DNA from: Bacillota bacterium
GTDB lineage: Bacteria > Bacillota > Desulfotomaculia > Desulfotomaculales > Desulfohalotomaculaceae
Reading direction: 5' to 3'
Length of the DNA: 40,977 bases
Assembly (NCBI GenBank): GCA_009711615.1
Contig: VENI01000010.1
Location: 1-40,977, forward strand
In this document: in pieces, positions 17,386 to 26,198 of the stretch
Layout of the letters: each line of letters begins with the position of its first letter
Position numbering within the stretch: position 1 is the stretch's first letter
Notes under the pieces: model-generated
The model's input: only the letters and a program-made list of their open reading frames with translations
Told to the model about the DNA's origin: nothing
The model's database searches: none
Translations under genes and position numbers: made by a program

Positions 17386-18243
17386 GTGACTAAGCTACAG
17401 TTGGGGAAGGTAGACTATATTAACTGCATGCCTGTATACCATGCCCTAGAAGAAGGACAGTTACCCCTAGATGCAAGGTTAGTAAAAGGTCCCCCGGCAA
17501 AGTTGAATAAAATGTTCTTAGATGGAGAATTGGATATCACCCCTATTTCATCTATTGAATATGCTAGGAATGCCAACCAATGTTATATTTTACCTAATCT
17601 ATCAATTAGTTCAGATGGTAAAGTTGGCAGTATCTTTTTATTTAGCAAAGTGCCGGTTACAGAGCTGGAAGGTAAAAAGGTGGCACTGACATCATCATCA
17701 GCTACTTCGGTTGCATTGTTAAAAATATTGTTTGAACATTATTATCACGTAGATGTAGATTATGTCACTATGGAACCAAACTTAGACAACATGCTGGAAG
17801 AAGCTGACGCAGCACTTCTTATTGGCGATGATGCCATGATTGCCGGTCAACGAGTTGATGTAGAACAGCTTTCAATAATTGTGACCGATTTAGGTACAGC
17901 TTGGAAAGAGTTCACCGGGGAAAAAATGGTTTTTGCCCTTTGGGTTATACGTAAAGATTATGCGGAACAGAATATTGACAAGGTCGCGGTAATTACTGAA
18001 ACTTTGTATCGCTCAAAACTGCTAGGGGTTCAACAACTGGATACACTAGTTGATATAGCTAGCCGTAAAAGTGGATTGAGCAAAGAAATTTTGGAAGAGT
18101 ATTTTCAGTTAATAAATCATGAATTTAATAAAGATTATCGTCGTGCCTTAATTACTTTTTATGACTATGCTTATAAAAGTGGTCTGATTGAAGAGCGAGT
18201 ACGGTTAGACGTATGGGGTGAGGATGTTGTCAGCGGAAATTAA
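17386..18243 (+). CDS. mqnA: Chorismate dehydratase
   Basis: This 285-residue enzyme converts chorismate to 3-[(1-carboxyvinyl)oxy]benzoate, the entry step of the futalosine pathway. It has a periplasmic-binding-protein-like fold without a signal peptide. The opening LGKVDYINCMPVYHALEEG and the block DITPISSIEYARN are characteristic of MqnA. GTG 17386 follows GGGGGAGGG. mqnC begins inside its last 20 bases. Confidence 0.92.
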   Translation: MTKLQLGKVDYINCMPVYHALEEGQLPLDARLVKGPPAKLNKMFLDGELDITPISSIEYARNANQCYILPNLSISSDGKVGSIFLFSKVPVTELEGKKVALTSSSATSVALLKILFEHYYHVDVDYVTMEPNLDNMLEEADAALLIGDDAMIAGQRVDVEQLSIIVTDLGTAWKEFTGEKMVFALWVIRKDYAEQNIDKVAVITETLYRSKLLGVQQLDTLVDIASRKSGLSKEILEEYFQLINHEFNKDYRRALITFYDYAYKSGLIEERVRLDVWGEDVVSGN

Positions 18244-19297
18244 TGTGGTGCTAGGAAAAGTATTAAATGGTGAACGTTTAAATATGGAAGAGGGCGTAGC
18301 CCTCTTATCTTGTTCCGATCTCACTTTGTTGGGGCAAGCTGCCAGTGCAATTAGGGAACGTAAACACCCTAAAAAAGCAGTAAGTTTTGTCATTGACCGC
18401 AACATTAATTACACTAATGTGTGTCGATGTCAGTGCAAATTTTGCGCGTTTTATCGGGGTGAGACTGATCAAGATGCATATATTCTTCCTAAGGAAGAAT
18501 TGTTTGAAAAAATTGAAGAAACTTTGGCGGTAGGTGGCACCACAGTGATGATACAGGGTGGTCTACATCCTCAACTGGGCTTAGATTACTACCTAGAAAT
18601 GTTGCGTAGCATCAAAGAGCGGTATGACATTTGGATTCACTCCTTTTCACCTCCTGAAGTTCAATACATGGTTGAAACTTCTGGACTAACTCTTGATGAA
18701 GTATTAAAGCAACTTCAAGAAGCAGGATTAGACTCACTACCTGGTGGTGGTGCGGAAATATTGGTAAACCGGGTACGGGAAAAAATAAGTCCTAACAAAG
18801 TTAGCTGGGAACAATGGATGAGTGTGATGAAGGTTGCCCACAAACTGGGCATGAAATCTACTGCTACTATGATGTTTGGCCATGTGGAGACACTGGAAGA
18901 GCGCGTGCAACACATGATTAGAGTAAGGGAAGTACAGGATGAAACTGGTGGCTTTACTGCTTTTATACCTTGGAGCTATCAACCTATGAACACCAATCTG
19001 GGCGGAGAGACTGCCACTGGAGTGGATTATTTAAAAACGCTGGCTGTTTCCCGTATCATGCTAGACAACGTGCCAAACATTCAGGCTTCATGGGTGACTC
19101 AAGGGGCTAGAATGGGTCAGGTGGCATTAAGTTTTGGTGCCAATGATTTTGGTAGCACCATGTTGGAAGAAAACGTAGTACGGGCTGCCGGGGTAACTAA
19201 CCGAGTACCATTAGAAGAAATAGTTCGTTGCATCAAAGATGCAGGCTTTACGCCAGCGCAGCGGACACCCCATTATGAGATAATTAAGTATTACTAA
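18224..19297 (+). CDS. mqnC: Cyclic dehypoxanthine futalosine synthase (radical SAM)
   Basis: This radical-SAM cyclase turns dehypoxanthine futalosine into its cyclic form. It has about 357 residues and is paralogous to mqnE two genes upstream. The cluster motif is CRCQCKFCAF (C-x3-C-x2-C), with MIQGGLHPQLGLDYYLEM, LDSLPGGGAEIL and FIPWSYQPMNT, which mark MqnC rather than MqnE. The start is uncertain among GTG 18218, ATG 18224 and TTG 18227, because GGGGTGAGG overlaps the first two; all overlap mqnA, so translation is coupled. A terminator follows within 25 bases, ending the menaquinone operon. Confidence 0.92.
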   Translation: MLSAEINVVLGKVLNGERLNMEEGVALLSCSDLTLLGQAASAIRERKHPKKAVSFVIDRNINYTNVCRCQCKFCAFYRGETDQDAYILPKEELFEKIEETLAVGGTTVMIQGGLHPQLGLDYYLEMLRSIKERYDIWIHSFSPPEVQYMVETSGLTLDEVLKQLQEAGLDSLPGGGAEILVNRVREKISPNKVSWEQWMSVMKVAHKLGMKSTATMMFGHVETLEERVQHMIRVREVQDETGGFTAFIPWSYQPMNTNLGGETATGVDYLKTLAVSRIMLDNVPNIQASWVTQGARMGQVALSFGANDFGSTMLEENVVRAAGVTNRVPLEEIVRCIKDAGFTPAQRTPHYEIIKYY

Positions 19298-19301
19298 CTG
19301 C

Positions 19302-19317
19302 CTAGGAGTCAGAATGA
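19302..19317. repeat. Degenerate heptamer repeat, copy 3 (short)
   Basis: TAGGAGTCAGAATGAG carries two units of the heptamer and the same AGAATGAG tail seen at copy 1. It sits between the mqnC stop and the terminator. Confidence 0.5.
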
Positions 19318-19318
19318 G

Positions 19319-19348
19319 GGAGCCAATCGTTAACGATTGGCTCTTTCT
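19319..19348 (+). terminator. Terminator of the menaquinone operon
   Basis: GAGCCAATCGTTAACGATTG followed by GCTC is a perfect 12-base-pair inverted repeat (GAGCCAATCGTT with AACGATTGGCTC), followed by TTTCTT. It closes the operon that ends with mqnC. Confidence 0.9.
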
Positions 19349-19380
19349 TAATGAAAAACAAAGAAAATGTAAAATGAGTT

Positions 19381-19525
19381 CGTAGTGGCTTGATTCATCA
19401 AGCCCTTAGCAATACATGTTTCGTGCGGGTGGTAGGGAACGACGCCCTCTTCGTTCCATCTAATATAGACAAGATGATCTAATCTGAAACAACGGCCCGG
19501 TGAGGGCACCGAGCCCTTATTTCTT
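19381..19525 (+). repeat. REP-like cluster of three hairpins, or an unassigned structured RNA
   Basis: Two hairpins each follow a GTAG tetranucleotide, the mark of REP elements mobilised by RAYT transposases: GTAG at 19382 then GGCTTGA/TCAAGCC (loop TTCA), and GTAG at 19432 then GGAACGA/TCGTTCC (loop of eight). A third stem, GGCCCGGTG/CACCGAGCC with loop AGGG (19494-19515, one mismatch), is followed by CTTATTTCTTT like a terminator. TGTTTC (19418-19423) can also pair with GAAACA further on. No protein is encoded. A structured RNA gene could not be excluded; no known riboswitch core was matched. Confidence 0.5.
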
Positions 19526-19537
19526 TGGAGGTTTTCA

Positions 19538-19570
19538 TTCTGACTCCTATCTCCTATCTCCTAACTCCTG
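19538..19570. repeat. Degenerate heptamer repeat, copy 4 (inverted)
   Basis: ATTCTGACTCCTATCTCCTA followed by TCTCCTAACTCCTG is the reverse orientation of the AGGAGTC/AGGAGAT unit, four to five copies. It supplies the 3' end of the small minus-strand gene. Confidence 0.65.
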
Positions 19571-19717
19571 CCCTAAATACGTATTACTACGGGGTTGGGG
19601 TTTGAAATTTTGAGAATTGGGTTGCTCTACTTTAAAGGTTTCTGGATCATAAGAACTCTCAGGGTTTTCCTCTACGTTTCGGTAGTAAATTTTTTTTGGC
19701 TCATTTCTCAAATTCAT
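19547..19717 (-). CDS. Small hydrophilic hypothetical protein
   Basis: An ATG at 19717 has a strong ribosome site (AGGAGGTG) and opens a 56-residue frame. It begins MNLRNEPKKIYYRNVEENPE and continues with SSYDPETFKVEQ and FKPQPRSNTYLG. The protein is hydrophilic, rich in Pro, Asn and Tyr, with no cysteines or membrane segment, and is probably disordered. Its last codons (QELGDRR and stop) fall in a copy of the heptamer repeat, as in the 51-residue protein near 7.1 kb. Divergent from the YkvA gene. Function unknown. Confidence 0.6.
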   Translation of the reverse strand: MNLRNEPKKIYYRNVEENPESSYDPETFKVEQPNSQNFKPQPRSNTYLGQELGDRR

Positions 19718-19850
19718 AAAACACACCTCCTAAATTTAGTTTGACTTTTTTATGTATTTCTATGTACGGAAAAGAATTCTTAACTAAAAGCTTTAACTAT
19801 AAGGCATACTACCATATAATGTTATAAAGAAGTAATTGGAGGTGTTAGTA

Positions 19851-20315
19851 TTGGCAAAATTAGATTTGAGTCCAGTAGTAAAAAGATTGTCTGTTTATAG
19901 CAAATTAATATATGATATGTTCAATTCTCTAAACCTAACTAGAAGACAAAAAATCCTATTGGGGGCGGGTTTAGCTTACATGATATCCCCTATAGATTTG
20001 GTGCCGGGGTTTATTCCAGTATTAGGGCAATTGGATGACCTTATAATTACCCTCACAGTGTTGGTGAAAATACTAAAAGAGCTCTCTTCTGAAGACAGAA
20101 AAAGTTATTTGGACAAATTTGAGCTAACACTAGAAACTATTGAAGCAGATTTGCAGTGGGCCAAGAGAGCAGCATATGATATTACTGGCAGAGCCTTTAA
20201 TTCCGCGGGTAGAGCATTTAACTCTGGAAGCAAAATGACTTATAAGCTGGCTGCTTGGGGTGCTTCAGCGGCAGCTAAAGGAGCAGCTAATTTTGTTATG
20301 AGCCGGAAGAAGTAG
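19851..20315 (+). CDS. YkvA / DUF1232 family membrane protein
   Basis: This 154-residue protein contains the DUF1232 motif around residues 40-75: AYMISPIDLVPGFIPVLGQLDD, followed by a hydrophobic LIITLTVLVKIL segment. The C-terminal part has an amphipathic Ala/Gly/Lys-rich stretch with repeated GRAFNS(A/G) units (TGRAFNSAGRAFNSGSK). The family is of unknown function and usually membrane-associated. The Shine-Dalgarno GGAGGTG overlaps the first possible TTG (19836), so the TTG at 19851 is used. It appears to be a single-gene unit. Confidence 0.85.
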   Translation: MAKLDLSPVVKRLSVYSKLIYDMFNSLNLTRRQKILLGAGLAYMISPIDLVPGFIPVLGQLDDLIITLTVLVKILKELSSEDRKSYLDKFELTLETIEADLQWAKRAAYDITGRAFNSAGRAFNSGSKMTYKLAAWGASAAAKGAANFVMSRKK

Positions 20316-20477
20316 AATTGCAATTAACGTAAAATGAAGTAATAATGATTAATTTTGTATATTAACTAATCGAAATGTAAATTAAATAAATGTTGTATAT
20401 ACAAAAATAAACATGTAAAAATATGTTGCAATGGCAAGAAGTTTTGCCATATAATGACAAATGGGAATAATACTAAT

Positions 20478-20495
20478 AGGAGTCAGTAGTTAGAA
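20478..20495. repeat. Degenerate heptamer repeat, copy 5 (short)
   Basis: AGGAGTCAGTAGTTAGAA holds two to three decayed heptamer units in the 286-base gap before selA. The rest of that gap (20316-20601) is AT-rich and shows nothing else recognisable. Confidence 0.5.
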
Positions 20496-20601
20496 TAAGT
20501 TAAACTTAAAAATAACTGGCAAATGCTAATAAATGACTGGGATAATATGAGTTATGAATTATGTAAATATTAACTAATTATATCAGTGTTGGAGGAAAGA
20601 G

Positions 20602-22005
20602 ATGGCTAGTGCGGAGCAAGTTAATCTGTTACGGGAGTTACCTGCAGTTGACGAAGTATTAAGACAATATCAAATAGAGGAATTACTGCAGTTTAATCCG
20701 CGATCAGAAGTAGTGGAGGCTATAAGAAATGTGTTGGATGTAACCCGTGAAGAAATAATTTCTGGTGCGAAACATTCTGTTGATGTTGAAGAACTGGTTA
20801 ACGATGTAGTGGAAAGAGTAAAACAGTCTGCCCGGCCCAATCTAAGGCCAGTGATTAACGCCAGCGGTGTGATATTACATACTAACCTAGGACGAGCTTT
20901 GCTTTCTGAGCGAGCCTGCAGAGCTGTTGAGGAAGTTTCTAAAGGTTATTGTAATTTGGAAATTAACTTAACCACCGGAAAACGGGGTTCTCGTTATAGC
21001 GCGGTGGAAGACCTGCTCACTAAACTCACTGGGGCTGAGGATGCGTTGGTGGTTAATAATAACGCTTCTGCGGTTTTACTGGCATTGGGCGCACTGGCCA
21101 GTGGAAAAGAAGTGATTGTTTCCCGGGGCCAGTTAGTGGAAATTGGTGGTTCGTTCCGAATACCAGAGGTAATGGAGCAGAGTGGTGCCAGTCTGGTGGA
21201 TGTGGGGGCAACTAATAAAACCTACCCTAAAGATTATGAACGGGCTATTACACAAGAAACAGCACTACTGTTAAATGTACATACCAGTAACTACCGCATT
21301 GTGGGTTTTACTAGAGAGACAACAGTGGAGGAACTGGTGCATTTGGGTCAACAGTATAATCTGCCGGTTATGAGTGATTTGGGCAGTGGATTTTTAGTAG
21401 ATTTAGCTCCATATGGATTACCTAAGGAGCCAACAGTACAGGAAACAGTTAAAGCTGGTGCCGATGTGGTTACATTCTCTGGGGACAAGCTTTTAGGTGG
21501 TCCTCAGGCGGGAATTATTGTAGGTAAAAAACATTTTATTGAAAAGATGAAGAAAAACCCATTAACCAGAGCGGTAAGAATAGATAAGTTTACGGTTGCA
21601 TCGTTAGAAGCTACATTAAGGGCGTATTTGGATACAGATAAAGTATTGCAGGAGATACCTACTTTACGCATGTTAACGGATTCCCTTGAGGTATTAAATG
21701 AGAAAGCCGGACAATTGGCAGAGATCATTACTGATAAAATTAACGACCTGGCAGAAGTAACTGCTGAAGAAGGTCTCTCCCAGGTAGGCGGAGGAGCAAT
21801 GCCTACAGCCCACCTGCCCACTGGTATTGTGCGTATAGCACCCAAAAACATTACTGTGGAAGAGTTAGTAACCCGGTTACGTCTGGGTGAACCATCGGTG
21901 GTGGGAAGAGTACAGGAAGGCTCCTTGATACTGGACGTTCGAACGTTACAGAATAATGATACTGAACCACTGGTTCAGGCGCTAATTCAGTCACTTAAAT
22001 TATAA
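20602..22005 (+). CDS. selA: L-seryl-tRNA(Sec) selenium transferase
   Basis: This PLP enzyme converts seryl-tRNA(Sec) to selenocysteinyl-tRNA(Sec) using selenophosphate. It has 467 residues, normal for SelA. Blocks seen: [20 protein letters not shown], the cofactor domain, and the PLP lysine at about residue 296 in [22 protein letters not shown] precedes the ATG. selB follows directly in the same transcript. selD and the tRNA-Sec gene are not in the window, and no gene here with an in-frame Sec TGA was recognised. Confidence 0.96.
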   Translation: MASAEQVNLLRELPAVDEVLRQYQIEELLQFNPRSEVVEAIRNVLDVTREEIISGAKHSVDVEELVNDVVERVKQSARPNLRPVINASGVILHTNLGRALLSERACRAVEEVSKGYCNLEINLTTGKRGSRYSAVEDLLTKLTGAEDALVVNNNASAVLLALGALASGKEVIVSRGQLVEIGGSFRIPEVMEQSGASLVDVGATNKTYPKDYERAITQETALLLNVHTSNYRIVGFTRETTVEELVHLGQQYNLPVMSDLGSGFLVDLAPYGLPKEPTVQETVKAGADVVTFSGDKLLGGPQAGIIVGKKHFIEKMKKNPLTRAVRIDKFTVASLEATLRAYLDTDKVLQEIPTLRMLTDSLEVLNEKAGQLAEIITDKINDLAEVTAEEGLSQVGGGAMPTAHLPTGIVRIAPKNITVEELVTRLRLGEPSVVGRVQEGSLILDVRTLQNNDTEPLVQALIQSLKL

Positions 22006-22044
22006 TTGTCCAATCCATATGTTAGTAAAGAGTGGGTGAGAACT

Positions 22045-23970
22045 TTGAAACATATAATTATTGGTACAGCGGGCCATGTTGACCACGGTAAAACCATGCT
22101 TATAAAAGCTATGACTGGCACTGATACCGATCGTCTGCGGGAAGAAAAGGAACGGGGTATCTCTATAGAACTAGGCTTTACATCACTAACGCTTCCCAGT
22201 GGACGTACTGCTGGAATTGTTGATGTGCCAGGTCACGAGCGGTTTATCAAAAACATGCTTGCTGGTATAAGTGGAATTGACGTGGTATTGTTGGTGATAG
22301 CTGCTGATGAAGGAGTTATGCCCCAGACTAAGGAACACTTTGATATTTTACAGTTGCTACAGGTGAAAAACGGAATTGTTGTTTTAACTAAGTCGGATTT
22401 AGTAGAACCAGACTGGATAGAGTTGGTGAAAGAAGAAGTTCGAGAATTTTTAAATGCCACCACCATGGAAGAAGCACCTCTATTAGCGGTATCATCGCTA
22501 TCCAAAGAAGGTATTCCAGAACTGTTGGAAACAATAGATAATATGGTGGTTGGTGCAAAGGAACGAAACACTGCCGGAACCATGCGCTTGCCAGTTGATC
22601 GAGTTTTTTCTGTCACTGGCTTTGGTACAGTAGTTACAGGAACAATGGTTTCCGGTGAATTATATATCGGTGATGAAATAGAGGTTATGCCCAAAGATAT
22701 AACCTGCCGCGTGCGAGGGCTACAGGTACATGGCAATAAAGTAGAGAGAGCTAGAGCAGGTCAACGGGTGGCCATCAACTTGGCTGGTGTAGAAGTTGAA
22801 GAAATTGGACGGGGTGATGTAATTACAATTCCAGGGGCTCTTGTCCCTTCATTCCGTTTGGATGCAAAATTGCATCTTCTTGAAAGTGCTTTTAAATCAA
22901 TTACCCACCGGGCCCGAGTAAGACTTCATATAGGTACTGATGAGATTATGGCCAGGGTGGTGTTGTTAGATAGAGATGAATTGCAGCAGGGAGATAGTGC
23001 ATATGTTCAATTTCAATTGGAAGAAAAAACAGTGGCCAGCAAAGGTGACAGGTTTGTAATCCGAACCTTTTCTCCAATACACACCATTGGCGGTGGACTG
23101 ATTATTGATCCGGTAACAGAAAAACACAAACGTAATCGACCGGAAGTGATTGAGGCACTGGCTACTAAAGAAAAAGGAACGCCTGAAGAGTTGGTGCTAC
23201 AGTACTTAACCAATCAAAGAACACTTAAGAACACTGCTGAAGTTGCAAAAGAACTTAAACTGCAGCTGGAGGAAATAGAAAAGTCAGTGGAAAAGCTAAC
23301 CAAAGCAGGAAAAGTTAAAATAGTCCCTGCCGAAAAAAATAAATTACTGGTAATAACAAATCGCTATCAGGGCTGGGGGCAGGAAATAATTAAGGTTTTG
23401 GATGAATATCACCAGAACTACCCACTACGGGAAGGCTACCCAAAGGAGGAATTGCGTTCGCGTTTTTTCTCATCAATTAACACTAAAAACTTTCAACAGC
23501 TGTTGCAACAAATGGAAGTAGATGAATATCTGAAGTTAAATCAACAAACGGCAGCCAGGCCAGATTTTAATGGAGAGCCCCGTGGTAAAGCTGCCAATAT
23601 AATTCATCAAATGGAAAAAATACTTACAGAGAATGAATTTCAACCACCCAGGTGGAAAGATGTTATAAAACAGACAAATATAAATAACGATTCTAGCGAC
23701 GAATATCTTGCTTATTTTACTCGAACAGGTAAAGTAATCAAACTGGCTGATGACATCTATTTTCACCAAGCCACTTTAAAGCAAGCAAAACAAAAAGTGA
23801 TAAATTACTTAAAAGAAAATAACTCAATTACCATAGCAGAGGCCAGAGATTTACTTCAAACATCCAGAAAGTATGCATTACCACTGCTGGAGTACTTTGA
23901 CCGGGAACGAATAACTAGAAGAATAGAAGACAACAGGGTGTTAGGTGCTAAGGGTAAAGAAAACGGGTAA
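22045..23970 (+). CDS. selB: Selenocysteine-specific elongation factor
   Basis: This GTPase delivers selenocysteinyl-tRNA to UGA codons marked by a SECIS element. It has an EF-Tu-like G domain ([26 protein letters not shown]), middle beta-barrel domains, and a C-terminal run of winged-helix domains that bind SECIS (from about residue 370 on). The longest frame starts with TTG at 22006, but TTG 22045 after GTGGGTGAG gives the standard [12 protein letters not shown]-terminus and 641 residues. It is in an operon with selA and is followed by a terminator. Confidence 0.95.
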   Translation: MKHIIIGTAGHVDHGKTMLIKAMTGTDTDRLREEKERGISIELGFTSLTLPSGRTAGIVDVPGHERFIKNMLAGISGIDVVLLVIAADEGVMPQTKEHFDILQLLQVKNGIVVLTKSDLVEPDWIELVKEEVREFLNATTMEEAPLLAVSSLSKEGIPELLETIDNMVVGAKERNTAGTMRLPVDRVFSVTGFGTVVTGTMVSGELYIGDEIEVMPKDITCRVRGLQVHGNKVERARAGQRVAINLAGVEVEEIGRGDVITIPGALVPSFRLDAKLHLLESAFKSITHRARVRLHIGTDEIMARVVLLDRDELQQGDSAYVQFQLEEKTVASKGDRFVIRTFSPIHTIGGGLIIDPVTEKHKRNRPEVIEALATKEKGTPEELVLQYLTNQRTLKNTAEVAKELKLQLEEIEKSVEKLTKAGKVKIVPAEKNKLLVITNRYQGWGQEIIKVLDEYHQNYPLREGYPKEELRSRFFSSINTKNFQQLLQQMEVDEYLKLNQQTAARPDFNGEPRGKAANIIHQMEKILTENEFQPPRWKDVIKQTNINNDSSDEYLAYFTRTGKVIKLADDIYFHQATLKQAKQKVINYLKENNSITIAEARDLLQTSRKYALPLLEYFDRERITRRIEDNRVLGAKGKENG

Positions 23971-23999
23971 GCCGGGAGAACCTCTCCCGGCTTACTTTA
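23968..23999. terminator. Bidirectional terminator between selB and the DUF1657 gene
   Basis: TAAGCCGGGAGA and TCTCCCGGCTTA form a 12-base-pair stem around ACC; the selB stop codon is part of it. CTTTAATAA follows on the + strand. It also lies just beyond the stop of the convergent gene. Confidence 0.8.
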
Positions 24000-24005
24000 A
24001 TAATG

Positions 24006-24239
24006 TTACTGCTTTTGCTGCTGCTGGGCCTGTTTAAATACCTGATACTGGGGTTCCTGTTGCTCAATATAGTTACAACGACCTTTCATACCTTGACACA
24101 TGGACTCCAACTGCTGAGCATACTGGCTGAACATTTGTTTGGCTTGTTTATCTTGGGTTTGCAAAGCATAAGACTTCATGTTTGCATATTCACCTTCCAA
24201 ACTGGCCAGTGATTGGTGCATATTTTGTCCTATTGTCAT
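24006..24239 (-). CDS. DUF1657 family protein
   Basis: This 77-residue helical protein opens MTIGQNMHQSLASLEGEYAN and continues with SYALQTQDKQAKQMFSQYAQQL, the recognisable DUF1657 pattern (SLASL followed by ALQTQDxxAK). The C-terminus is Gln-rich (QAQQQQKQ). The frame can be extended 15 codons upstream, but AGGAGGGG lies 10 bases before the ATG at 24239, so that start is used. DUF1657 proteins are found in spore-forming Firmicutes, often near spore membrane genes; their function is unknown. Confidence 0.85.
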   Translation of the reverse strand: MTIGQNMHQSLASLEGEYANMKSYALQTQDKQAKQMFSQYAQQLESMCQGMKGRCNYIEQQEPQYQVFKQAQQQQKQ

Positions 24240-24553
24240 AAAAGAAACCCCTCCTAAAAAATTTTTACTGCCCGACAGCAGCATTTATATTTTGAACAGT
24301 AGCTTGATATTTTATTGGATGAATATTATGGAGTTAAGGGAATATTTAAGTTTTAGAGTAACTACCAAATTTTTCAATTGCATAACTAAAGGTTTAGGAA
24401 GGAATTATTATTTTGTTACAGAACTTAATAATTTTGGCTTATATTGATACTATTAAAAGATTATTAATTACTGGAAGTATATTTTTCGTAGCCTTCTGGA
24501 TTCTGAATGCATGAATAGTATAGACATTACTCATTACGGAAAGGAGTACGGTA
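24240..24553. other. AT-rich intergenic region without a recognised element
   Basis: This 314-base gap separates the divergent DUF1657 and Gate-protein genes and must hold both promoters, but no clear -35/-10 pair was found. A 42-codon frame from 24322 lacks a ribosome binding site and is not called. No hairpin or riboswitch core was seen. Confidence 0.5.
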
Positions 24554-24973
24554 ATGGTTACTGCAGAAACATTTAAAAGGGGTGTAAACAAGGGTTTAAG
24601 CACCACATGGGAACTAACTAAAGTTGTGGTGCCTGTATATATCTTTGTTACATTTTTAAGTTATACACCGATATTAGAGTGGTTGGCTAAGGCTTGCCAG
24701 CCGTTTATGTATTACTTAGGGTTACCTGGAGAAGCTTCTTTGGCTCTGGTAATGGGTATGAGTATAAATCTTTATGCTGCCATCGGAGTTATGACTACCC
24801 TGGCACTAACTAGTAAAGAAGTTACAATTTTAGCAATGATGCTATTGTTGTGCCACAGTTTGCCCATGGAAACAGCGGTGGCTAAACGTACCGGTGTAAG
24901 TGGTAGCTTTGTTGTAATAATGAGATTAATACTGTCACTAATTAGTGGACTGATATTAAACATACTGATGTAA
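24554..24973 (+). CDS. Gate (nucleoside-recognition) domain membrane protein, first of a pair
   Basis: This 139-residue integral membrane protein belongs to the Gate/nucleoside-recognition family (SpmA, SpmB, YjiG/YjiH relatives). It has about four hydrophobic segments. Blocks include TTWELTKVVVPVYIFVTFLSY, ALVMGMSINLYAAIGVMTTL and MMLLLCHSLPMETAVAKRTG. GGAAAGGAG precedes the ATG. It is shorter than SpmA and pairs with a second half-size Gate protein 12 bases downstream, so the two probably form a heteromeric membrane unit. The transported ligand is unknown. Confidence 0.82.
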   Translation: MVTAETFKRGVNKGLSTTWELTKVVVPVYIFVTFLSYTPILEWLAKACQPFMYYLGLPGEASLALVMGMSINLYAAIGVMTTLALTSKEVTILAMMLLLCHSLPMETAVAKRTGVSGSFVVIMRLILSLISGLILNILM

Positions 24974-24985
24974 GGAGGGGCAGGG

Positions 24986-25477
24986 TTGGATTACGTAGCT
25001 TTTTTAAAAGATGCAATAAGCGGAAGTCTAGATCAAGTAATGATAATGGGGGCCATTATCATCCCTTTGATGTTAATTCTAGAGATTGCTAAAGACTTTG
25101 GTGTAATGGATAAATTTAGTATGACACTACGCCCGTTGATGAAGTTGTTTAAGGTGTCAGACAAGGGTTCCATCCCAATAATGGCTGGGTTGGTATTTGG
25201 GATTGGCTACGGAGCCGGTGTGATTATTGATTCTGCTAAAAGTGGGGACTTGAATTATAGAGATCTGTATCTAATCAATATCTTTTTACTAGTCTGCCAC
25301 TCTATATTTGAAGACACAGCCCTTTTTGTGGTACTAGGTGCAGACTTTACCTTTTTAGTGGTGAGTAGGTTAATACTGGCCATAATAGTTACACTAATAT
25401 TTAGTCGTTGGAAAAAATTAATGGTACAGAATGTAAATTTACAAAACAACGGAAAGGTAGATAATCAGCATGCTTAA
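24986..25477 (+). CDS. Gate (nucleoside-recognition) domain membrane protein, second of a pair
   Basis: This 163-residue membrane protein is paralogous to the gene before it. It has four to five hydrophobic segments; MIMGAIIIPLMLILEIAKDFG, GSIPIMAGLVFGIGYGAGVI, and LLVCHSIFEDTALFVVLGAD mirror the LLCHSLPMETA region of its partner. The start is TTG 24986 after AGGAGGGGC. It overlaps the LpdD-like gene by eight bases, a sign of tight coupling. Confidence 0.82.
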   Translation: MDYVAFLKDAISGSLDQVMIMGAIIIPLMLILEIAKDFGVMDKFSMTLRPLMKLFKVSDKGSIPIMAGLVFGIGYGAGVIIDSAKSGDLNYRDLYLINIFLLVCHSIFEDTALFVVLGADFTFLVVSRLILAIIVTLIFSRWKKLMVQNVNLQNNGKVDNQHA

Positions 25478-25853
25478 CACAAAACAAATTTCAGTGGGAG
25501 AAGGGAAACATCATGTTGCCGTCTTAGCATCCATCACTGAAGACGGACTCACAATTCAATTGCTGGGCGGTGAGAAACCTCACGTGGGGGCAGTGGTGAT
25601 GAGTATACCCAGACCCAGTTTGGCGGATCAAGAAACTGTTTCTTGTAATTCCTATGTTCTACCTCGAATGAGTCATAAAGATGACGAAATAGCTAAACCA
25701 GTAGCAGAAAGGTTAGCAGTAACTTTAAATCAATCAGTGGTGGTAGTTGCCGGACTGCACGTGGATGAGGCATTACCCCAAGATATAGAGTTGTTATTTA
25801 ACAACACCTATTTGGCCATTGATAAGCTATTGGCAGAATTAACTGAGCTTTAA
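25470..25853 (+). CDS. LpdD-like (prenylated-flavin chaperone family) protein
   Basis: This 127-residue soluble protein resembles LpdD, the small partner of UbiD-type gallate decarboxylase that is thought to help load prenylated FMN. The recognisable blocks are GEKPHVGAVVMSIPRPSLAD, SYVLPRMSHKDDEIAKPVAE and VVVVAGLHVDEALP. No decarboxylase is adjacent; the only UbiD gene in the window is 10 kb away in the menaquinone operon. Instead it is translationally coupled to a pair of Gate-domain membrane proteins. The family call is from memory of motifs; the role here is open. Confidence 0.7.
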   Translation: MLNTKQISVGEGKHHVAVLASITEDGLTIQLLGGEKPHVGAVVMSIPRPSLADQETVSCNSYVLPRMSHKDDEIAKPVAERLAVTLNQSVVVVAGLHVDEALPQDIELLFNNTYLAIDKLLAELTEL

Positions 25854-25885
25854 TGATAAATAATACTGCCAGGTGGTGTTTATTT

Positions 25886-26155
25886 ATGGATTATACATGC
25901 TTAATGTGCAATCATCTGGTGGAAATTACACAGCCCTGTCCTGGGTGTGGCAGTCCAATGGAGAATGAAGGTTTATTGCAGGACTTTTACGATCCTTACA
26001 GTCCATATTTAGATCAAGAAATTTATGAAGATGATTATAAAAACTATAATCACGATTTTTGTGTCCATGTAATGAGATGCCCCCTATGTAATACTGAACG
26101 TTGCTTGGCTTATAAACGTTTAACCGAAAAAGAATTACATAAAATGGTGTATTAG
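25886..26155 (+). CDS. Small zinc-ribbon protein
   Basis: This 89-residue protein has two N-terminal CxxC knuckles (YTCLMCNHLVEITQPCPGCG), an acidic Tyr-rich middle (YDPYSPYLDQEIYEDDYKNY) and a further CPLCNTERC pair, suggesting one or two bound zinc ions. The longer frame begins at 25853, but AGGTGGTG directs initiation to the ATG at 25886. It lies 32 bases after the LpdD-like gene in the same direction. No family was recognised. Confidence 0.72.
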   Translation: MDYTCLMCNHLVEITQPCPGCGSPMENEGLLQDFYDPYSPYLDQEIYEDDYKNYNHDFCVHVMRCPLCNTERCLAYKRLTEKELHKMVY

Positions 26156-26198
26156 TAAAAGTAATGCCGGTGCATAATAACATAGGGGTGAAAATTGC

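Noticed and set aside
19425..19460. GGGTGGTA text resembling the T-box antiterminator
   Set aside because: The conserved T-box core GGTGGTACCGCG is not completed, there is no AGTA-loop/specifier stem, and no aminoacyl-tRNA synthetase or amino-acid gene follows.
19365..19525. 6S RNA
   Set aside because: A long bubble-containing rod could not be built; instead three separate hairpins form, two of them preceded by GTAG. Kept only as something to test.
24178..24447. An 89-codon frame in the DUF1657/Gate gap
   Set aside because: It starts inside the DUF1657 gene on the opposite strand and has no ribosome site or recognisable pattern.
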